In this document: positions 1 to 8,720 of the stretch, one piece after another
Numbering within the stretch: position 1 is the stretch's first letter
Layout: each line of letters begins with the position of its first letter
Origin: Stieleria magnilauensis
GTDB taxonomy: Bacteria > Planctomycetota > Planctomycetia > Pirellulales > Pirellulaceae
Assembly: GCA_007753675.1 (NCBI GenBank)
Contig: CP036432.1
Location: 5,864,394-5,928,393, forward strand
DNA: 64,000 bases
Direction of reading: 5' to 3'
Made by a program: the position numbers and the translations under genes
Notes under the pieces: generated by a model
Told to the model about the DNA's origin: nothing
What the model saw: only the letters and a program-made list of their open reading frames with translations
Databases searched by the model: none

Positions 1-708
1 ACGGTCGATTTGGTCGTCGGTTAATCCGTGCAGAAGCATCGACTGCTTTGCCGCCATCAATGCGGCTGTCAATTTGTCCCGCTCATACTCTCGCGCCAGC
101 TTTGTTTTCCCAGCGATCGCACCAGTGCCAGAGATGGAAGCCAATCGCTGAATCTCACGTTGTTCAACGTCAAGCTGCCCCAAAGAAGTTAGGAATCTTT
201 CCTGCGTGTCAACGAGATCTTGATGGGTCAGTCGCAAGGTAAACAGCGGGCGACCACTCTGAACCAACTCACCCCGTGAGATATTGATTGCATTGATGAC
301 GCCCGTCAGAGGCGAAGTGATGGCCACATGAGTACGGCCCGGCCAATCCGAAACCGACGCCGGAACTTCGATATACTCGTTGAACCGACCGACGGAGACT
401 GTTTGCGTGGACAGCCTCAGGTTGGCACGCGCTTGGGCGCTCAGTTCTATTGAATTTAACTCATCATGGCCATCGTGGTCGTGACCTTCATGGCCGCCGC
501 CACCGTGATCGTGCCCCGAGTGATCGTCATGGCCACCATCGCTGTGGTCATGACCTTCGTGGCCAGCCTCTTCCGAAGCGGCCACCAGCCCAAGCTTTTG
601 CGGGTACTCGGTGAAGGCAAATCCGCCCGCGACGATGGCCACAAGAATTGCGGCAATCGTCAAGACTGGTCCAGCAAGCCTCGCAAAAAACGCCTTGATT
701 TTGGACAT
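1..708 (-). CDS. RND efflux periplasmic adaptor (CzcB/CusB-like), N-terminal 236 residues
   Basis: Minus-strand gene that starts at ATG 708-706 and runs off the left edge of the window, so only the first 236 codons are seen. The protein opens with a membrane anchor of about 25 residues (residues 10-35), then a His/Gly/Asp-rich linker made of GHEGHDH-type repeats (about 45-85), then the start of an adaptor body with the 'ITSPLTGVINAINISRGELV' lipoyl/barrel-type hairpin region. Such proteins bridge an inner-membrane RND pump to a TolC-type channel and export metal ions; the His-rich linker suggests metal binding in the periplasm. It follows a TolC-like gene (1608-3206) and a Cys/His-rich secreted protein (945-1460) on the same strand, so an RND pump is expected just outside the window. 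The metal is not determined. Confidence 0.85.
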   Translation of the reverse strand, partial: MSKIKAFFARLAGPVLTIAAILVAIVAGGFAFTEYPQKLGLVAASEEAGHEGHDHSDGGHDDHSGHDHGGGGHEGHDHDGHDELNSIELSAQARANLRLSTQTVSVGRFNEYIEVPASVSDWPGRTHVAITSPLTGVINAINISRGELVQSGRPLFTLRLTHQDLVDTQERFLTSLGQLDVEQREIQRLASISGTGAIAGKTKLAREYERDKLTAALMAAKQSMLLHGLTDDQIDR

Positions 709-944
709 AATTACTTCCAGGAATAGAGACGGGGAACTGTGATATCGCGAAGAAATAGGCGCGCGCTCGCCCGCTATACATTCGCTAGAAAGCCCGCAGT
801 TCCGATTCAGCGCAGCAATGAACTACAAAGACGAAACATGACGGTTGCTGAAGAACAGAAACGGAAAAAACGATGAACCAGATCAGGTCCAACCTGCAAC
901 AGGGCAGCGTTTGTTCCGACTCCTCAACTAGAAAGGCTATTCAG

Positions 945-1460
945 TTAAATCAGCCACGTGCAAAGAGATGCACAGTGCGATAGAGAGTCTTCAACGCCGG
1001 CAAACTGCCGTTGGCGTTCTTGCTGCCAGCAGACAGTGCGGACCCGAGCCATGCTCGGATCAAAGTCGTACAAAATGTACCCAACAAAAACGGCGTCGCA
1101 CACAAAGTCAACATCGCTGGAGGGAACAAAGCTGCACGATCCAGTTGAGTGGCAACCCGGCAAGCGGCCATCGCAGGGACCAGATTCACATCCTGGACAT
1201 ACAGGTGCGATATTCGTTTCGCTACCGGCGACAAACTCACTGGTGCAAGACCCTTCTGCTCCACGGCTGTGGTCGTGTCCCTCATGATCGTGGCAGCAAT
1301 CATTATCGTGCTGGACACTTGGGTGACCGTCCGCATCGCAGACATCATCGTATACGCTGTGCGCGTGCGAATCACAACTAGCAGCATGATGCAACGAACA
1401 CCCGAGTAACGAGTGCAGCAGCATGGCTACGACGGTAGTGATTCGACAAATGGCAAGCAC
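945..1460 (-). CDS. Small secreted Cys/His-rich protein
   Basis: 171 residues from a GTG start at 1460, preceded by an AGGA motif about 8 bases upstream. A hydrophobic N-terminus (residues 5-20) ends at 'GCSLHHAASC', and the following 60 residues are rich in His, Cys and Asp (CCHDHEGHDHSR). A second Cys cluster (CPGCESGPC) follows. No enzyme domain is recognised. It belongs to a set of five such proteins in this window (also 3625-4116, 9717-10151, 16192-16614 and 40230-40643), which share a signal peptide, a Cys/His cluster and a short C-terminus of the type 'SLCTWLI'. It lies between a TolC-like gene and an RND adaptor gene, all on one strand. A periplasmic metal-binding or sensing role is inferred only from composition and neighbours. 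Confidence 0.7.
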   Translation of the reverse strand: MLAICRITTVVAMLLHSLLGCSLHHAASCDSHAHSVYDDVCDADGHPSVQHDNDCCHDHEGHDHSRGAEGSCTSEFVAGSETNIAPVCPGCESGPCDGRLPGCHSTGSCSFVPSSDVDFVCDAVFVGYILYDFDPSMARVRTVCWQQERQRQFAGVEDSLSHCASLCTWLI

Positions 1461-1607
1461 GGGTGGTTCCTGCGATTACAAGGTATTCATATTGTCGGCA
1501 TCTTTGTTAAAAAGGTCCATAGCGATTGCAGTCGCTCCGCATATTTTGAACAAATCGCCCAGGTTGACTTAGGCGGATCCCACAACCACCCTTCAGCGGA
1601 CGGAAAA

Positions 1608-3206
1608 TCACTGTTGGCTGAACGTCAGGCCCCGTAGGCTGTCGTCGCCGCTATTGTCGACGATCGGGTCCAAGGCACCCGTCAACACATAGCCATCGAC
1701 GCGGGCGCGGGCTTGGCCGAGCAGTGCCTGGGCCGCGATGTACTGCAGATTGGTATCGAAATATGACCGTTGCGCAATCAAGACTTGAACATAGCTAGTT
1801 TCACCGGCCTTATAGGCGATCTCCGCCAGCTCAAGCCCCTCCTGCGCGTTCGGTAGGATATCTCTCGCGTACTTATCGACTGCCGCCAAGGAAGCGTCAA
1901 AATTGCCCGCGGCTGACGCGAGTCGTGCTTTGATCGCATTTTCGATGCGCTCGACCTCACGAGACGCGCGAACGTATTCTGCTCGCGCCGCCGAGAGATT
2001 GCCCTGGTTTTTGTTGAAAACAGGAATCGGCGCACCGATCTGTAAATTGATCAATCCGTTGTTCGTGCCGTTGTCCACACCGGCGGCAAATTGGACATCC
2101 AAGTTGGGGATCGGCTGGACTTCGTGGCGGCAAATGCTCGCCCGCGCCTGATTGACGCGAGCTTGAGCGGCTTGGTACTCAGGGCTGGAAACGACGATCG
2201 TCGAGGCAACGCTGTTCCAATCCATCGCTGACTCGTTTTGCGGCAAGCGACCTTGCAAATAGGTGGGAGACATTTCGGGTGTACCGGCCAATGCGGCTAA
2301 TTCTCGCCAAGCGGCATTGAATCGAACTACCGCTTGCTGAAGCTGCAAGTCGACCTCGTTCTTCAGCACCTTGGCTTGAACAACATCCAATTGCGATCCC
2401 TCTTCCGCCTTTTTTCGCAGCTCAGCAAACTCGAGTCCTTTGTCGGAAACGGTCTGGAATTCTTGGATCAACTCCATCCGTCGCTGTGCGGCCAAGGCTT
2501 CAAAAAACTTGATCCGGATATCGGTGGCGACGCGGTACTTCTGGGCTTCGAGTTGCAGCAGTTGAGCACGGAGGGCTTCATTCAGCACGCTGCGGTTGAG
2601 TGCCAGCTTGTCTGCGGTGATGATCGTTTGAGAAATGAAGACTGTGTGCTGATCGGTTCCTTGATCGGCGAGTTGATTCGCTTGGTAGCCGATGCTCGGG
2701 TTGGCTCGCAGGCCGACTTGGGTCCGGAATCCGGCTGCTTTTTGCGTCGTTGCGACCAACTCGGCAATCGTTGGATTGTTGCCCAAGGCGAGCGACTCGA
2801 ACTGTTCGACCGTCATGCCGCTGGTGTTCGCGATGCCGTTTTCTTGTTCAACAACGACTGGCTGCAAGAACTGCATGCCATCACCGTCCGATGTGTCGAG
2901 CGGCATGAAATCACTGAGCGACGATGTCGCTGGCTGCTGAGCCACCAACACAGGCGAGACTTCTTGGACAATGACATCGTCATAGGCAACTTGTTTGACG
3001 GTCGAGTTGGGTTCCGCCTTTGCAACTTCTAAATTTGCGTCGCGGACGCCTGCCGGCCCCTCCGAGTGGGACTGCCGTGCGGGCTGATGGGCCAATCCCG
3101 TATATTGGCTGATGGTACTGCATCCCGTTGACAGTCCTAGAGTGGCCAAAAGCAATAGACGTCGCGTCTGTTTGGTTCTGGCGATGATTGGTCGCGAATT
3201 GGACAC
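1608..3206 (-). CDS. TolC/CzcC-like outer-membrane efflux lipoprotein
   Basis: Outer-membrane factor expected to form the exit duct of an RND metal efflux pump. The open frame extends to 3275, but GTG at 3206 is preceded by AAGGAGG about 8 bases upstream and gives a clean lipoprotein signal with lipobox LSTGC, so I chose it (532 residues). Two repeated long alpha-helical halves typical of the TolC family are visible: the first around 'TVEQFESLALGNNPTIAELV' and the second beginning near the middle with 'YQAAQARVNQARAS', each rich in Ala, Gln, Leu and Arg. It is first in a minus-strand set with 945-1460 and 1-708. The substrate cannot be read from the sequence. Confidence 0.9.
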   Translation of the reverse strand: MSNSRPIIARTKQTRRLLLLATLGLSTGCSTISQYTGLAHQPARQSHSEGPAGVRDANLEVAKAEPNSTVKQVAYDDVIVQEVSPVLVAQQPATSSLSDFMPLDTSDGDGMQFLQPVVVEQENGIANTSGMTVEQFESLALGNNPTIAELVATTQKAAGFRTQVGLRANPSIGYQANQLADQGTDQHTVFISQTIITADKLALNRSVLNEALRAQLLQLEAQKYRVATDIRIKFFEALAAQRRMELIQEFQTVSDKGLEFAELRKKAEEGSQLDVVQAKVLKNEVDLQLQQAVVRFNAAWRELAALAGTPEMSPTYLQGRLPQNESAMDWNSVASTIVVSSPEYQAAQARVNQARASICRHEVQPIPNLDVQFAAGVDNGTNNGLINLQIGAPIPVFNKNQGNLSAARAEYVRASREVERIENAIKARLASAAGNFDASLAAVDKYARDILPNAQEGLELAEIAYKAGETSYVQVLIAQRSYFDTNLQYIAAQALLGQARARVDGYVLTGALDPIVDNSGDDSLRGLTFSQQ

Positions 3207-3624
3207 CGAGTACTCCTCCTTGAATAGATCGACCAGCCTGCAATATCCATCGGCCCCGAAACTACCGAATTTCAAGCAGAATCGTCACAATCAGAGGTTA
3301 AATGCCGGATCGACGTTGTGGTGGTAACGATTGTGAGGGCATTGAGTCTGACCAGTCACCCTCTGGTAGTCCGCAAACGCCAAATTCCGTTCCAGAGGTT
3401 CAAAACGCGGACGGCGACCAGGCGATCTGCATGAGACGACCGGTCTAGTGATGTCCACCGAGAACGTGTGGAGCCCGACGGCTCAAGTCTTGACGCAGTC
3501 ATTGAAAATCGCGTAGCTCATCTAAATCTGTATTTGCACGGCCGAATAAGTTGGTTCCGTTGATCGAATACGCCGATCAAGTCTTTCACGACTTTTACTC
3601 CATCAACGCAAGAAGAAGCTGGCA
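3207..3624. other. Intergenic region between divergent genes
   Basis: 418 bases between the minus-strand TolC-like gene and the plus-strand Cys-rich gene, so it should hold two divergent promoters. An AAGGAGG ribosome binding site for the TolC-like gene lies at its left edge. I see no ORF with convincing protein features, and no clear operator or hairpin. Confidence 0.5.
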
Positions 3625-4116
3625 ATGAGAACAAGGTATCTCAAACGAATCGCTCGATTAGCCATGATGGGGCTGATGGTGGCGATATTTGCGATGCCGA
3701 CATCGTTGGTCCAAATTTGCCCATGTACGACGGTCTGTGGCGAAAGCCAGTGTGGTTGTCATGCATTGGTCACCGAATGCGGCATGGCGGGGGAACTGAA
3801 CTGTTGTTCCGGAAGTCAAGCTTCGATGCCATGCGATACCGTTGTTAAACATGGATGTGGAATCGACTTGCTGGTGTGTCACTGCTCCGATCACTGTCCT
3901 TGTCCGTGCCAATGTGGCCAGCGAAATGATCAGGCAACCATCGGCTGCAATCGAACTGTCGTTCGGCAAACCGTTGAGCGGGGCATCGCGGGCGCGACCG
4001 TATTGCCTCTTACTGCACTGGTGCAGAGCCGTCTCTCGCGCATCAGCAATTCGCCAATTGTGCATGTGGCGACCGCACAGCAACGCTGTGCCACTCTCTC
4101 GCGTTTTCTCCTTTGA
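3625..4116 (+). CDS. Small secreted Cys-rich protein
   Basis: 163 residues. A basic N-terminus and hydrophobic stretch (residues 12-28) form a signal peptide, followed by dense Cys clusters: 'ICPCTTVCGESQCGCHALV' and 'VCHCSDHCPCPCQCGQ'. About 16 Cys occur between residues 30 and 105. The last residues, 'RCATLSRFLL', resemble the C-termini of the four other small Cys/His-rich proteins in this window. No catalytic domain is recognised. The Cys pattern could bind Cu, Zn or Cd outside the cytoplasm or form disulfides. It stands alone on the plus strand, opposite the TolC-like gene. Confidence 0.65.
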   Translation: MRTRYLKRIARLAMMGLMVAIFAMPTSLVQICPCTTVCGESQCGCHALVTECGMAGELNCCSGSQASMPCDTVVKHGCGIDLLVCHCSDHCPCPCQCGQRNDQATIGCNRTVVRQTVERGIAGATVLPLTALVQSRLSRISNSPIVHVATAQQRCATLSRFLL

Positions 4117-4347
4117 ACGCCGCTCACTGAGCATGTTGTCTCGAAAGTCATCTAGGCTTTTGTTTGATGCCCGTCCAGTGTTGAACCCACCCAGCTCGGT
4201 TTAGGTTCATTCCTATTTGCAGCGTTGCAAAACCTTCGATGGACTTCGCGCTGCGCCGTTGTTGACCGCCCCCAGGGGCGACCTGCGATTCGGTGTGAAT
4301 CGCTTTGCAGTTTCTTGTTTCCAACTCTAGAGAAAGGATTCTCGATC

Positions 4348-4470
4348 ATGGCTAAGTTACTTTTCAGTTTGATGTTGGTGGCCGCCTTGGCCGCTGTGAC
4401 TTCCGTGGGATGTGCTTCGACCGCCGGAGGAGGTGGAGGCGGTGGTAGCCACGCCGGACATAGTCACTAG
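4348..4470 (+). CDS. Very small Gly/His lipoprotein
   Basis: 40 residues: a textbook lipoprotein signal (MAKLLFSLMLVAALAAVTSV, then GC) followed by a short mature peptide of Gly repeats ending in SHAGHSH. AGAAAGGA precedes the ATG by about 9 bases. The longer frame starting at 4225 has no signal peptide at its start and is less likely. The mature part is only about 17 residues, so it is either a metal-binding surface peptide or the remnant of a longer protein. It lies upstream of the SulP transporter. Confidence 0.6.
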   Translation: MAKLLFSLMLVAALAAVTSVGCASTAGGGGGGGSHAGHSH

Positions 4471-4634
4471 CCACGGGACGCAAGCGATCAGGCGCAATCA
4501 ATTGAGATCGGGTCTGATCACAAATCCCCAGTGGACCAGCCGGTCGTTGGCGGCCAGGAAGCCGTGTGTTCCGAAGCAAGGGAGTGCTGGCGGCCGGTTG
4601 GTTCCATTATTCAATTCCCCCCCAAAATCACTTG

Positions 4635-6236
4635 ATGTCCCAGAGAACAAGTTTCATGCACCAGTCGTTTCAAAGGGCCTATTGGTCATCCTTAATTCAA
4701 TCACCGAAGCAGGATTTCCTTGCTTCGATCGTTGTCTTCTTGGTCGCATTGCCGTTGTGCATGGGAATTGCAATCGCCTCGGGCGTCCCCGTCGCTGCGG
4801 GTTTGATCACCGGAATTGTCGGCGGCCTCGTCGTGGGTTGGTTCGCCGGAGCTCCGCTACAGGTCAGCGGACCAGCCGCTGGCTTGACGGTGATTGTCTT
4901 CGAGCTGGTGCGAGAGCATGGAATCGCAGCATTGGGTGTGGCCGTCCTGATCGGAGGCAGTCTTCAACTGGTCGCCGGAATGATGCGGCTAGGACAATGG
5001 TTCCGCGCAGTATCCCCCGCCGTTATTTACGGCATGCTTGCGGGCGTCGGTGTGCTAATCCTCGCCAGCCAATTCCACGTCATGCTGGATGATGCTCCGA
5101 AGTCCAATGGTCTATCGAATCTCGTCTCGATTCCGTCGGCCGCCTATTCTGCAGTCCTGAGTCACGATCAAGCCGCCGCCCTCGGGACGCTCGCCATCGT
5201 CATCCTGTTGGCGTGGAACAAACTGGCCAAAGGAAGACTGCGCTTGGTTCCGGCTCCCCTCGTCGCGATCGTATCAGCGTCAGTCTTTGCGGCATGCTGG
5301 CAACCCGACGTTCAATTCGTTCAAATGCCAGTGAGTCTAATGAGCGAGTTGCATTTCGCCTCGCCACAGGTTTTTCAGACGACTCCGTGGCAGGCGGTTC
5401 TGCAGGCAGGTGTGGTCATCGGAATCGTTGCCAGTGCGGAAACGTTGCTGTGTGCGTCAGCCGTTGAAAAGATGAAGCCAGACGTTCGGACCGATTACGA
5501 CCGCGAGTTGGTCGCACAAGGCATTGGCAACATGATTTGCGGATTGCTTGGTTCACTGCCGATGACGGGCGTGATCGTGCGCAGCAGTGCGAACGTCGAG
5601 TCCGGCGGACAATCGCGTTTGTCCGCCATCTTGCACGGCGCGTGGTTGCTGGCGTTCGTCGTCGTGCTCGCTTCCGTCGTCGAGTTCATTCCGACCGCCG
5701 CCTTAGCCGCCATCCTTGTCTACACAGGAATCAAACTCGTCAATCTCAAAGCCATCAAGCAACTGAAGAGTCATGGTTACAGTGAAGTCGGGGTCTATCT
5801 TGCCACGCTCGGAACGATCGTTGCGACGGACTTGCTAACGGGCGTCGTGGTGGGGGTGGTGCTGTCCGCGGTCAAACTGCTTTATCGGTTTTCTCACCTT
5901 CACACCTTGGTCGTTCGCGGTGAAGGCAATTATTGCTTGCTTCACCTCAGTGGAGCGGCAACGTTTCTTCGCCTGCCTCAGTTGGCGAAAGCTCTCGATC
6001 GCTTGCCCGTCGCTAGCGAAGTTCACATCGACCTCACGGAGTTGGACCATATCGACCACGCATGTTTGGAACTTTTAATGACCTGGACTCAACAGCACGA
6101 ACGTAGTGGTGGAACACTCATCGTCGATTGGGGATCGCTACACGCTGCTATCGACACGACCGCCGAGGCCGAAGAACAGCGGCAATCGACACTCGCCACA
6201 GCTCAGACAGCCGAGTCACGTCAAGCCGCTGCGTAG
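4635..6236 (+). CDS. SulP-family anion transporter, probable bicarbonate/sulfate uptake
   Basis: About 533 residues. Many membrane segments run from 'FLASIVVFLVALPLCMGIAI' to about residue 420, including the SulP-type 'VSGPAAGLTVIVFELV' region and 'PMTGVIVRSSANVESGG'. A C-terminal STAS-like domain follows (about 425-505, 'EVHIDLTELDHIDHACLELL'). SulP proteins move sulfate, bicarbonate or related anions across the inner membrane. A beta-carbonic anhydrase lies two genes downstream (6665-7339), and this pairing is common for SulP bicarbonate transporters, which favours bicarbonate. ATG 4635 is one of three possible in-frame starts (4566, 4635, 4656); none has a strong ribosome binding site, so the start is uncertain by about 25 residues. 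Confidence 0.88.
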   Translation: MSQRTSFMHQSFQRAYWSSLIQSPKQDFLASIVVFLVALPLCMGIAIASGVPVAAGLITGIVGGLVVGWFAGAPLQVSGPAAGLTVIVFELVREHGIAALGVAVLIGGSLQLVAGMMRLGQWFRAVSPAVIYGMLAGVGVLILASQFHVMLDDAPKSNGLSNLVSIPSAAYSAVLSHDQAAALGTLAIVILLAWNKLAKGRLRLVPAPLVAIVSASVFAACWQPDVQFVQMPVSLMSELHFASPQVFQTTPWQAVLQAGVVIGIVASAETLLCASAVEKMKPDVRTDYDRELVAQGIGNMICGLLGSLPMTGVIVRSSANVESGGQSRLSAILHGAWLLAFVVVLASVVEFIPTAALAAILVYTGIKLVNLKAIKQLKSHGYSEVGVYLATLGTIVATDLLTGVVVGVVLSAVKLLYRFSHLHTLVVRGEGNYCLLHLSGAATFLRLPQLAKALDRLPVASEVHIDLTELDHIDHACLELLMTWTQQHERSGGTLIVDWGSLHAAIDTTAEAEEQRQSTLATAQTAESRQAAA

Positions 6237-6294
6237 ATATCACAAAAACCTACTTTCTGTTTGAATGTTACCTCGAAAATGAAATGGATTTCAG

Positions 6295-6579
6295 ATGAGA
6301 AGCCAACCCGTTAGACGCTGCGTGCTTCTGGCAGCAGGATTGCTTTCGATCTCACTGCACGTCGGTTGCGCCGCTTTGCCCTGGCGAGCCAAACCGACAC
6401 CGACGAACACGGCATGCGAAGACTACATCGAGCAATCGGTGGCGAACATTGACTATGAGGCCGCTGCCAACACGCCTTCGCCGCCGGTTCGATTATCCGG
6501 TTCACCACCGGCCAGTCCCTTAGACCGCGTTGCCGCCGCCTCAATCGACGAAAGCTGCACAAGTGGTTGCTGTCACTAG
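6295..6579 (+). CDS. Small lipoprotein between SulP and carbonic anhydrase genes
   Basis: 94 residues with an Arg-containing N-terminus, a hydrophobic segment and the lipobox HVGC at about residue 25. The mature part is Pro/Ala/Ser-rich and ends in a Cys/His tail (CTSGCCH). Its 59-base distance from the SulP gene and 86-base distance to the carbonic anhydrase start suggest one transcript. No family is recognised. Confidence 0.6.
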   Translation: MRSQPVRRCVLLAAGLLSISLHVGCAALPWRAKPTPTNTACEDYIEQSVANIDYEAAANTPSPPVRLSGSPPASPLDRVAAASIDESCTSGCCH

Positions 6580-6664
6580 CAAGTCGTCGCGTCGCGACTA
6601 CGAATCTCATCGGAACTCTTGCCACTTTTTCACAAATGCAACAGTCAATTCGGATAGACGAACC

Positions 6665-7339
6665 ATGCAATCTCTCATCAACGGTATCCAACGATTCCAG
6701 GACGAAGTCTATTCCTCCAAGCAAGTATTGTTTCAGAGGCTTCGGTCCGGTCAAAGTCCGTCCACTCTCTTCATCACATGCTCTGATTCTCGGATTGACC
6801 CAGCTTTGCTCACGCAGACAGAACCAGGTGAGTTGTTTGTACTACGAAATGCGGGGAACATTGTGCCACCGTTTCGATCGCGACTCAGTGGTGCCGAAGA
6901 CATGTGCGTCGCGGCGACAATTGAGTATGCCGTCAGCGAGTTGAAAGTGTCCGACATCATCATTTGCGGACATTCTCATTGCGCTGCAATGACTGATCTA
7001 CTTGATCCCCAGCAGCTTGCGGACCTACCCGCAGTTCGTCGGTGGTTGGGCTACACCAATGTCGACTACCGACTCGCAGAGCTTGATCGCGACGAAGTGC
7101 ATGATCCCAACGAACGCCTCGATGCTGTTGTTGAAGAAAATGTTCTCTGTCAAATGAGCAACCTCATGACACACCCGTGTGTTGCCCGAGCAGTCGCCGC
7201 CAACGCATTGAAAGTGTACGGATGGACTTATCGGTTGGAAACCGCTGAAGTCTTGGCTTGTAAATGGGCTACGTCGGAGTTTGTTCCAATCGCTCAGTTT
7301 GTGCCGGATGATCATTGCCTAAAAATGCGTGCAGCATGA
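6665..7339 (+). CDS. Beta-carbonic anhydrase
   Basis: 224 residues from ATG 6665, chosen over the upstream TTG frame because the fold begins right after it. The beta-class zinc ligands and catalytic dyad are visible: C39-S-D41-S-R43 and H103-x-x-C106 in 'IICGHSHCAAM'. The protein interconverts CO2 and bicarbonate in the cytoplasm. Together with the SulP transporter upstream it can trap imported bicarbonate or supply it for carboxylation and pH control. The length is normal for the family and there is no signal peptide. Confidence 0.93.
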   Translation: MQSLINGIQRFQDEVYSSKQVLFQRLRSGQSPSTLFITCSDSRIDPALLTQTEPGELFVLRNAGNIVPPFRSRLSGAEDMCVAATIEYAVSELKVSDIIICGHSHCAAMTDLLDPQQLADLPAVRRWLGYTNVDYRLAELDRDEVHDPNERLDAVVEENVLCQMSNLMTHPCVARAVAANALKVYGWTYRLETAEVLACKWATSEFVPIAQFVPDDHCLKMRAA

Positions 7340-7477
7340 TCGCCGGAGGGGTAATGGTTGTGATGTCATGTTTAACGGCTAGAATGGGGGTTGGGTTGGT
7401 CTTCGCCAAGAGAATCGTCACGGTGGCTGATTGAAATGGCGTGGCCTTCACAGCATCCTTTTGGTGGAGCCCCAGCC

Positions 7478-8431
7478 ATGAACATTCGATACTTGGTCGC
7501 TGCCTACGCGATCGCCGTCGCCGTCCCCGCTTTCGCACAACATCATCACGGTGGCCACTCGGGACACGGTTCGCACATCGGTCATGGGTCGCACTTGGGG
7601 CACGGTGGCATTCACCTCGGCCACGGTGGGCACTCGAATCACGGCATTCATTTGGGACACGGGTCGCACTTGGGGCATGGTGTTCACCTTGGGATTGGTC
7701 ACGGATCACACCTGCATGGTGGAATCGTCGGCGGCCACATTGATCACCACAACCATATCGTGCAAGACTCGCACGGCCACGTTGTCGGCACTACACATCA
7801 CGATGTCGTTCACACGGGTTGGTCGCACGTCGTTCCCACAATCCACGGGCATGGGCATGGACAATACTACGTCCAGGGCGATCAGCATTACTTCGCACCG
7901 ATCGCTCCTGTTTCATCATCGGGGACCTATGTCGCCGCCAAGCCAGCCCTTGTCCCCTATGGTGGCTTCAATCAAACCGACGACTTGTCCGGTCGGTTGG
8001 AAACGTTAGCCAACGAGTTGTTGCTTGATCTCCATCACAACTATCAACACAATCCAGGGTTCGCCGAAACGTATCGCGAAGCCTATCAACTGCTCGACGC
8101 TGCCAAGTTCATCCATGCAGCCGACCACAACAACGATCGCGACGCAATTCGATCGCGTATCAATGGCACCGACCAACTGTTCCATCACATCCAGCAAGAT
8201 GTACGAGGTTGGTCGCGGATACACCAACGCCAAATCGGATCGTTGGGGATCCTCTCAAAAATGGAACTGGTTGAAGCAACCTTGCATCATTTGATGAACG
8301 ACGTTGGCGTCTCACCGTCAGGCGGCCCTGACAGTGCCCCGATGGCACCGCCTATTCTTGAGCAAGCTCCACCGCCTCCGGCGGTAGACGCTCAGCTTGG
8401 CAACACGCCGCCGCCACCGACGATCCAGTAG
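7478..8431 (+). CDS. Secreted His/Gly-rich protein with helical C-terminal domain (paralogue of 21077-22012)
   Basis: 317 residues from ATG 7478, with GGTGGAG upstream and a signal peptide ending AFAQ. Residues 21-75 are a run of GHGSHLGHG-type repeats. Then comes a shared block with 'HDVVHTGWSHVVP' and 'GQYYVQGDQHYFAP', followed by a helical domain (about 160-285: 'LSGRLETLANELLLDLHHNY', 'GFAETYREAYQLLDAAKFIH', 'LFHHIQQDVRGWSR'), and a Pro-rich tail ending PPPPTIQ. The second gene in the window with this layout (21077-22012) keeps the middle and helical parts but has a much shorter His run. Many ligand-capable His residues suggest binding of Ni, Zn or Cu outside the cell. No known enzyme family is recognised. 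Confidence 0.75.
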   Translation: MNIRYLVAAYAIAVAVPAFAQHHHGGHSGHGSHIGHGSHLGHGGIHLGHGGHSNHGIHLGHGSHLGHGVHLGIGHGSHLHGGIVGGHIDHHNHIVQDSHGHVVGTTHHDVVHTGWSHVVPTIHGHGHGQYYVQGDQHYFAPIAPVSSSGTYVAAKPALVPYGGFNQTDDLSGRLETLANELLLDLHHNYQHNPGFAETYREAYQLLDAAKFIHAADHNNDRDAIRSRINGTDQLFHHIQQDVRGWSRIHQRQIGSLGILSKMELVEATLHHLMNDVGVSPSGGPDSAPMAPPILEQAPPPPAVDAQLGNTPPPPTIQ

Positions 8432-8670
8432 CAGCCGAATAAAACCGGGCCATAGAGCCGCACGTGATTATCGCGTCCAGTGGCACGGACCGTTCCGATG
8501 AAATCAAACAACAGATCAAAGGGACTCTGTTCCACAATTTTGAAATCAGTCACTCCACCCCGGAAATGAAACTTCCGAACAGGCTTGCGAAGATATGACG
8601 AAGCCGCCGTCATCACCAAAAATCAACAAGCCGTTGTCGGCTTCCGCTACCGTGGACGCCGACCGCCCTT

Positions 8671-8696
8671 AGCGGCTCGCGTTACCGCAAGCCGCT
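8671..8696. terminator. Hairpin between convergent genes
   Basis: AGCGGCT at 8671-8677 pairs with AGCCGCT at 8690-8696 around a 12-base loop. It lies between the convergent genes 7478-8431 and 8721-9413, so it may act as a bidirectional terminator. No T-run follows, and a repeat-type palindrome is equally possible. Confidence 0.35.
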
Positions 8697-8720
8697 CGAT
8701 CGGGCGTTGATTAGCAATTG

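Noticed and set aside
2334..3032. Plus-strand frame of 232 codons
   Set aside because: Antisense to the TolC-like gene; composition is not protein-like.
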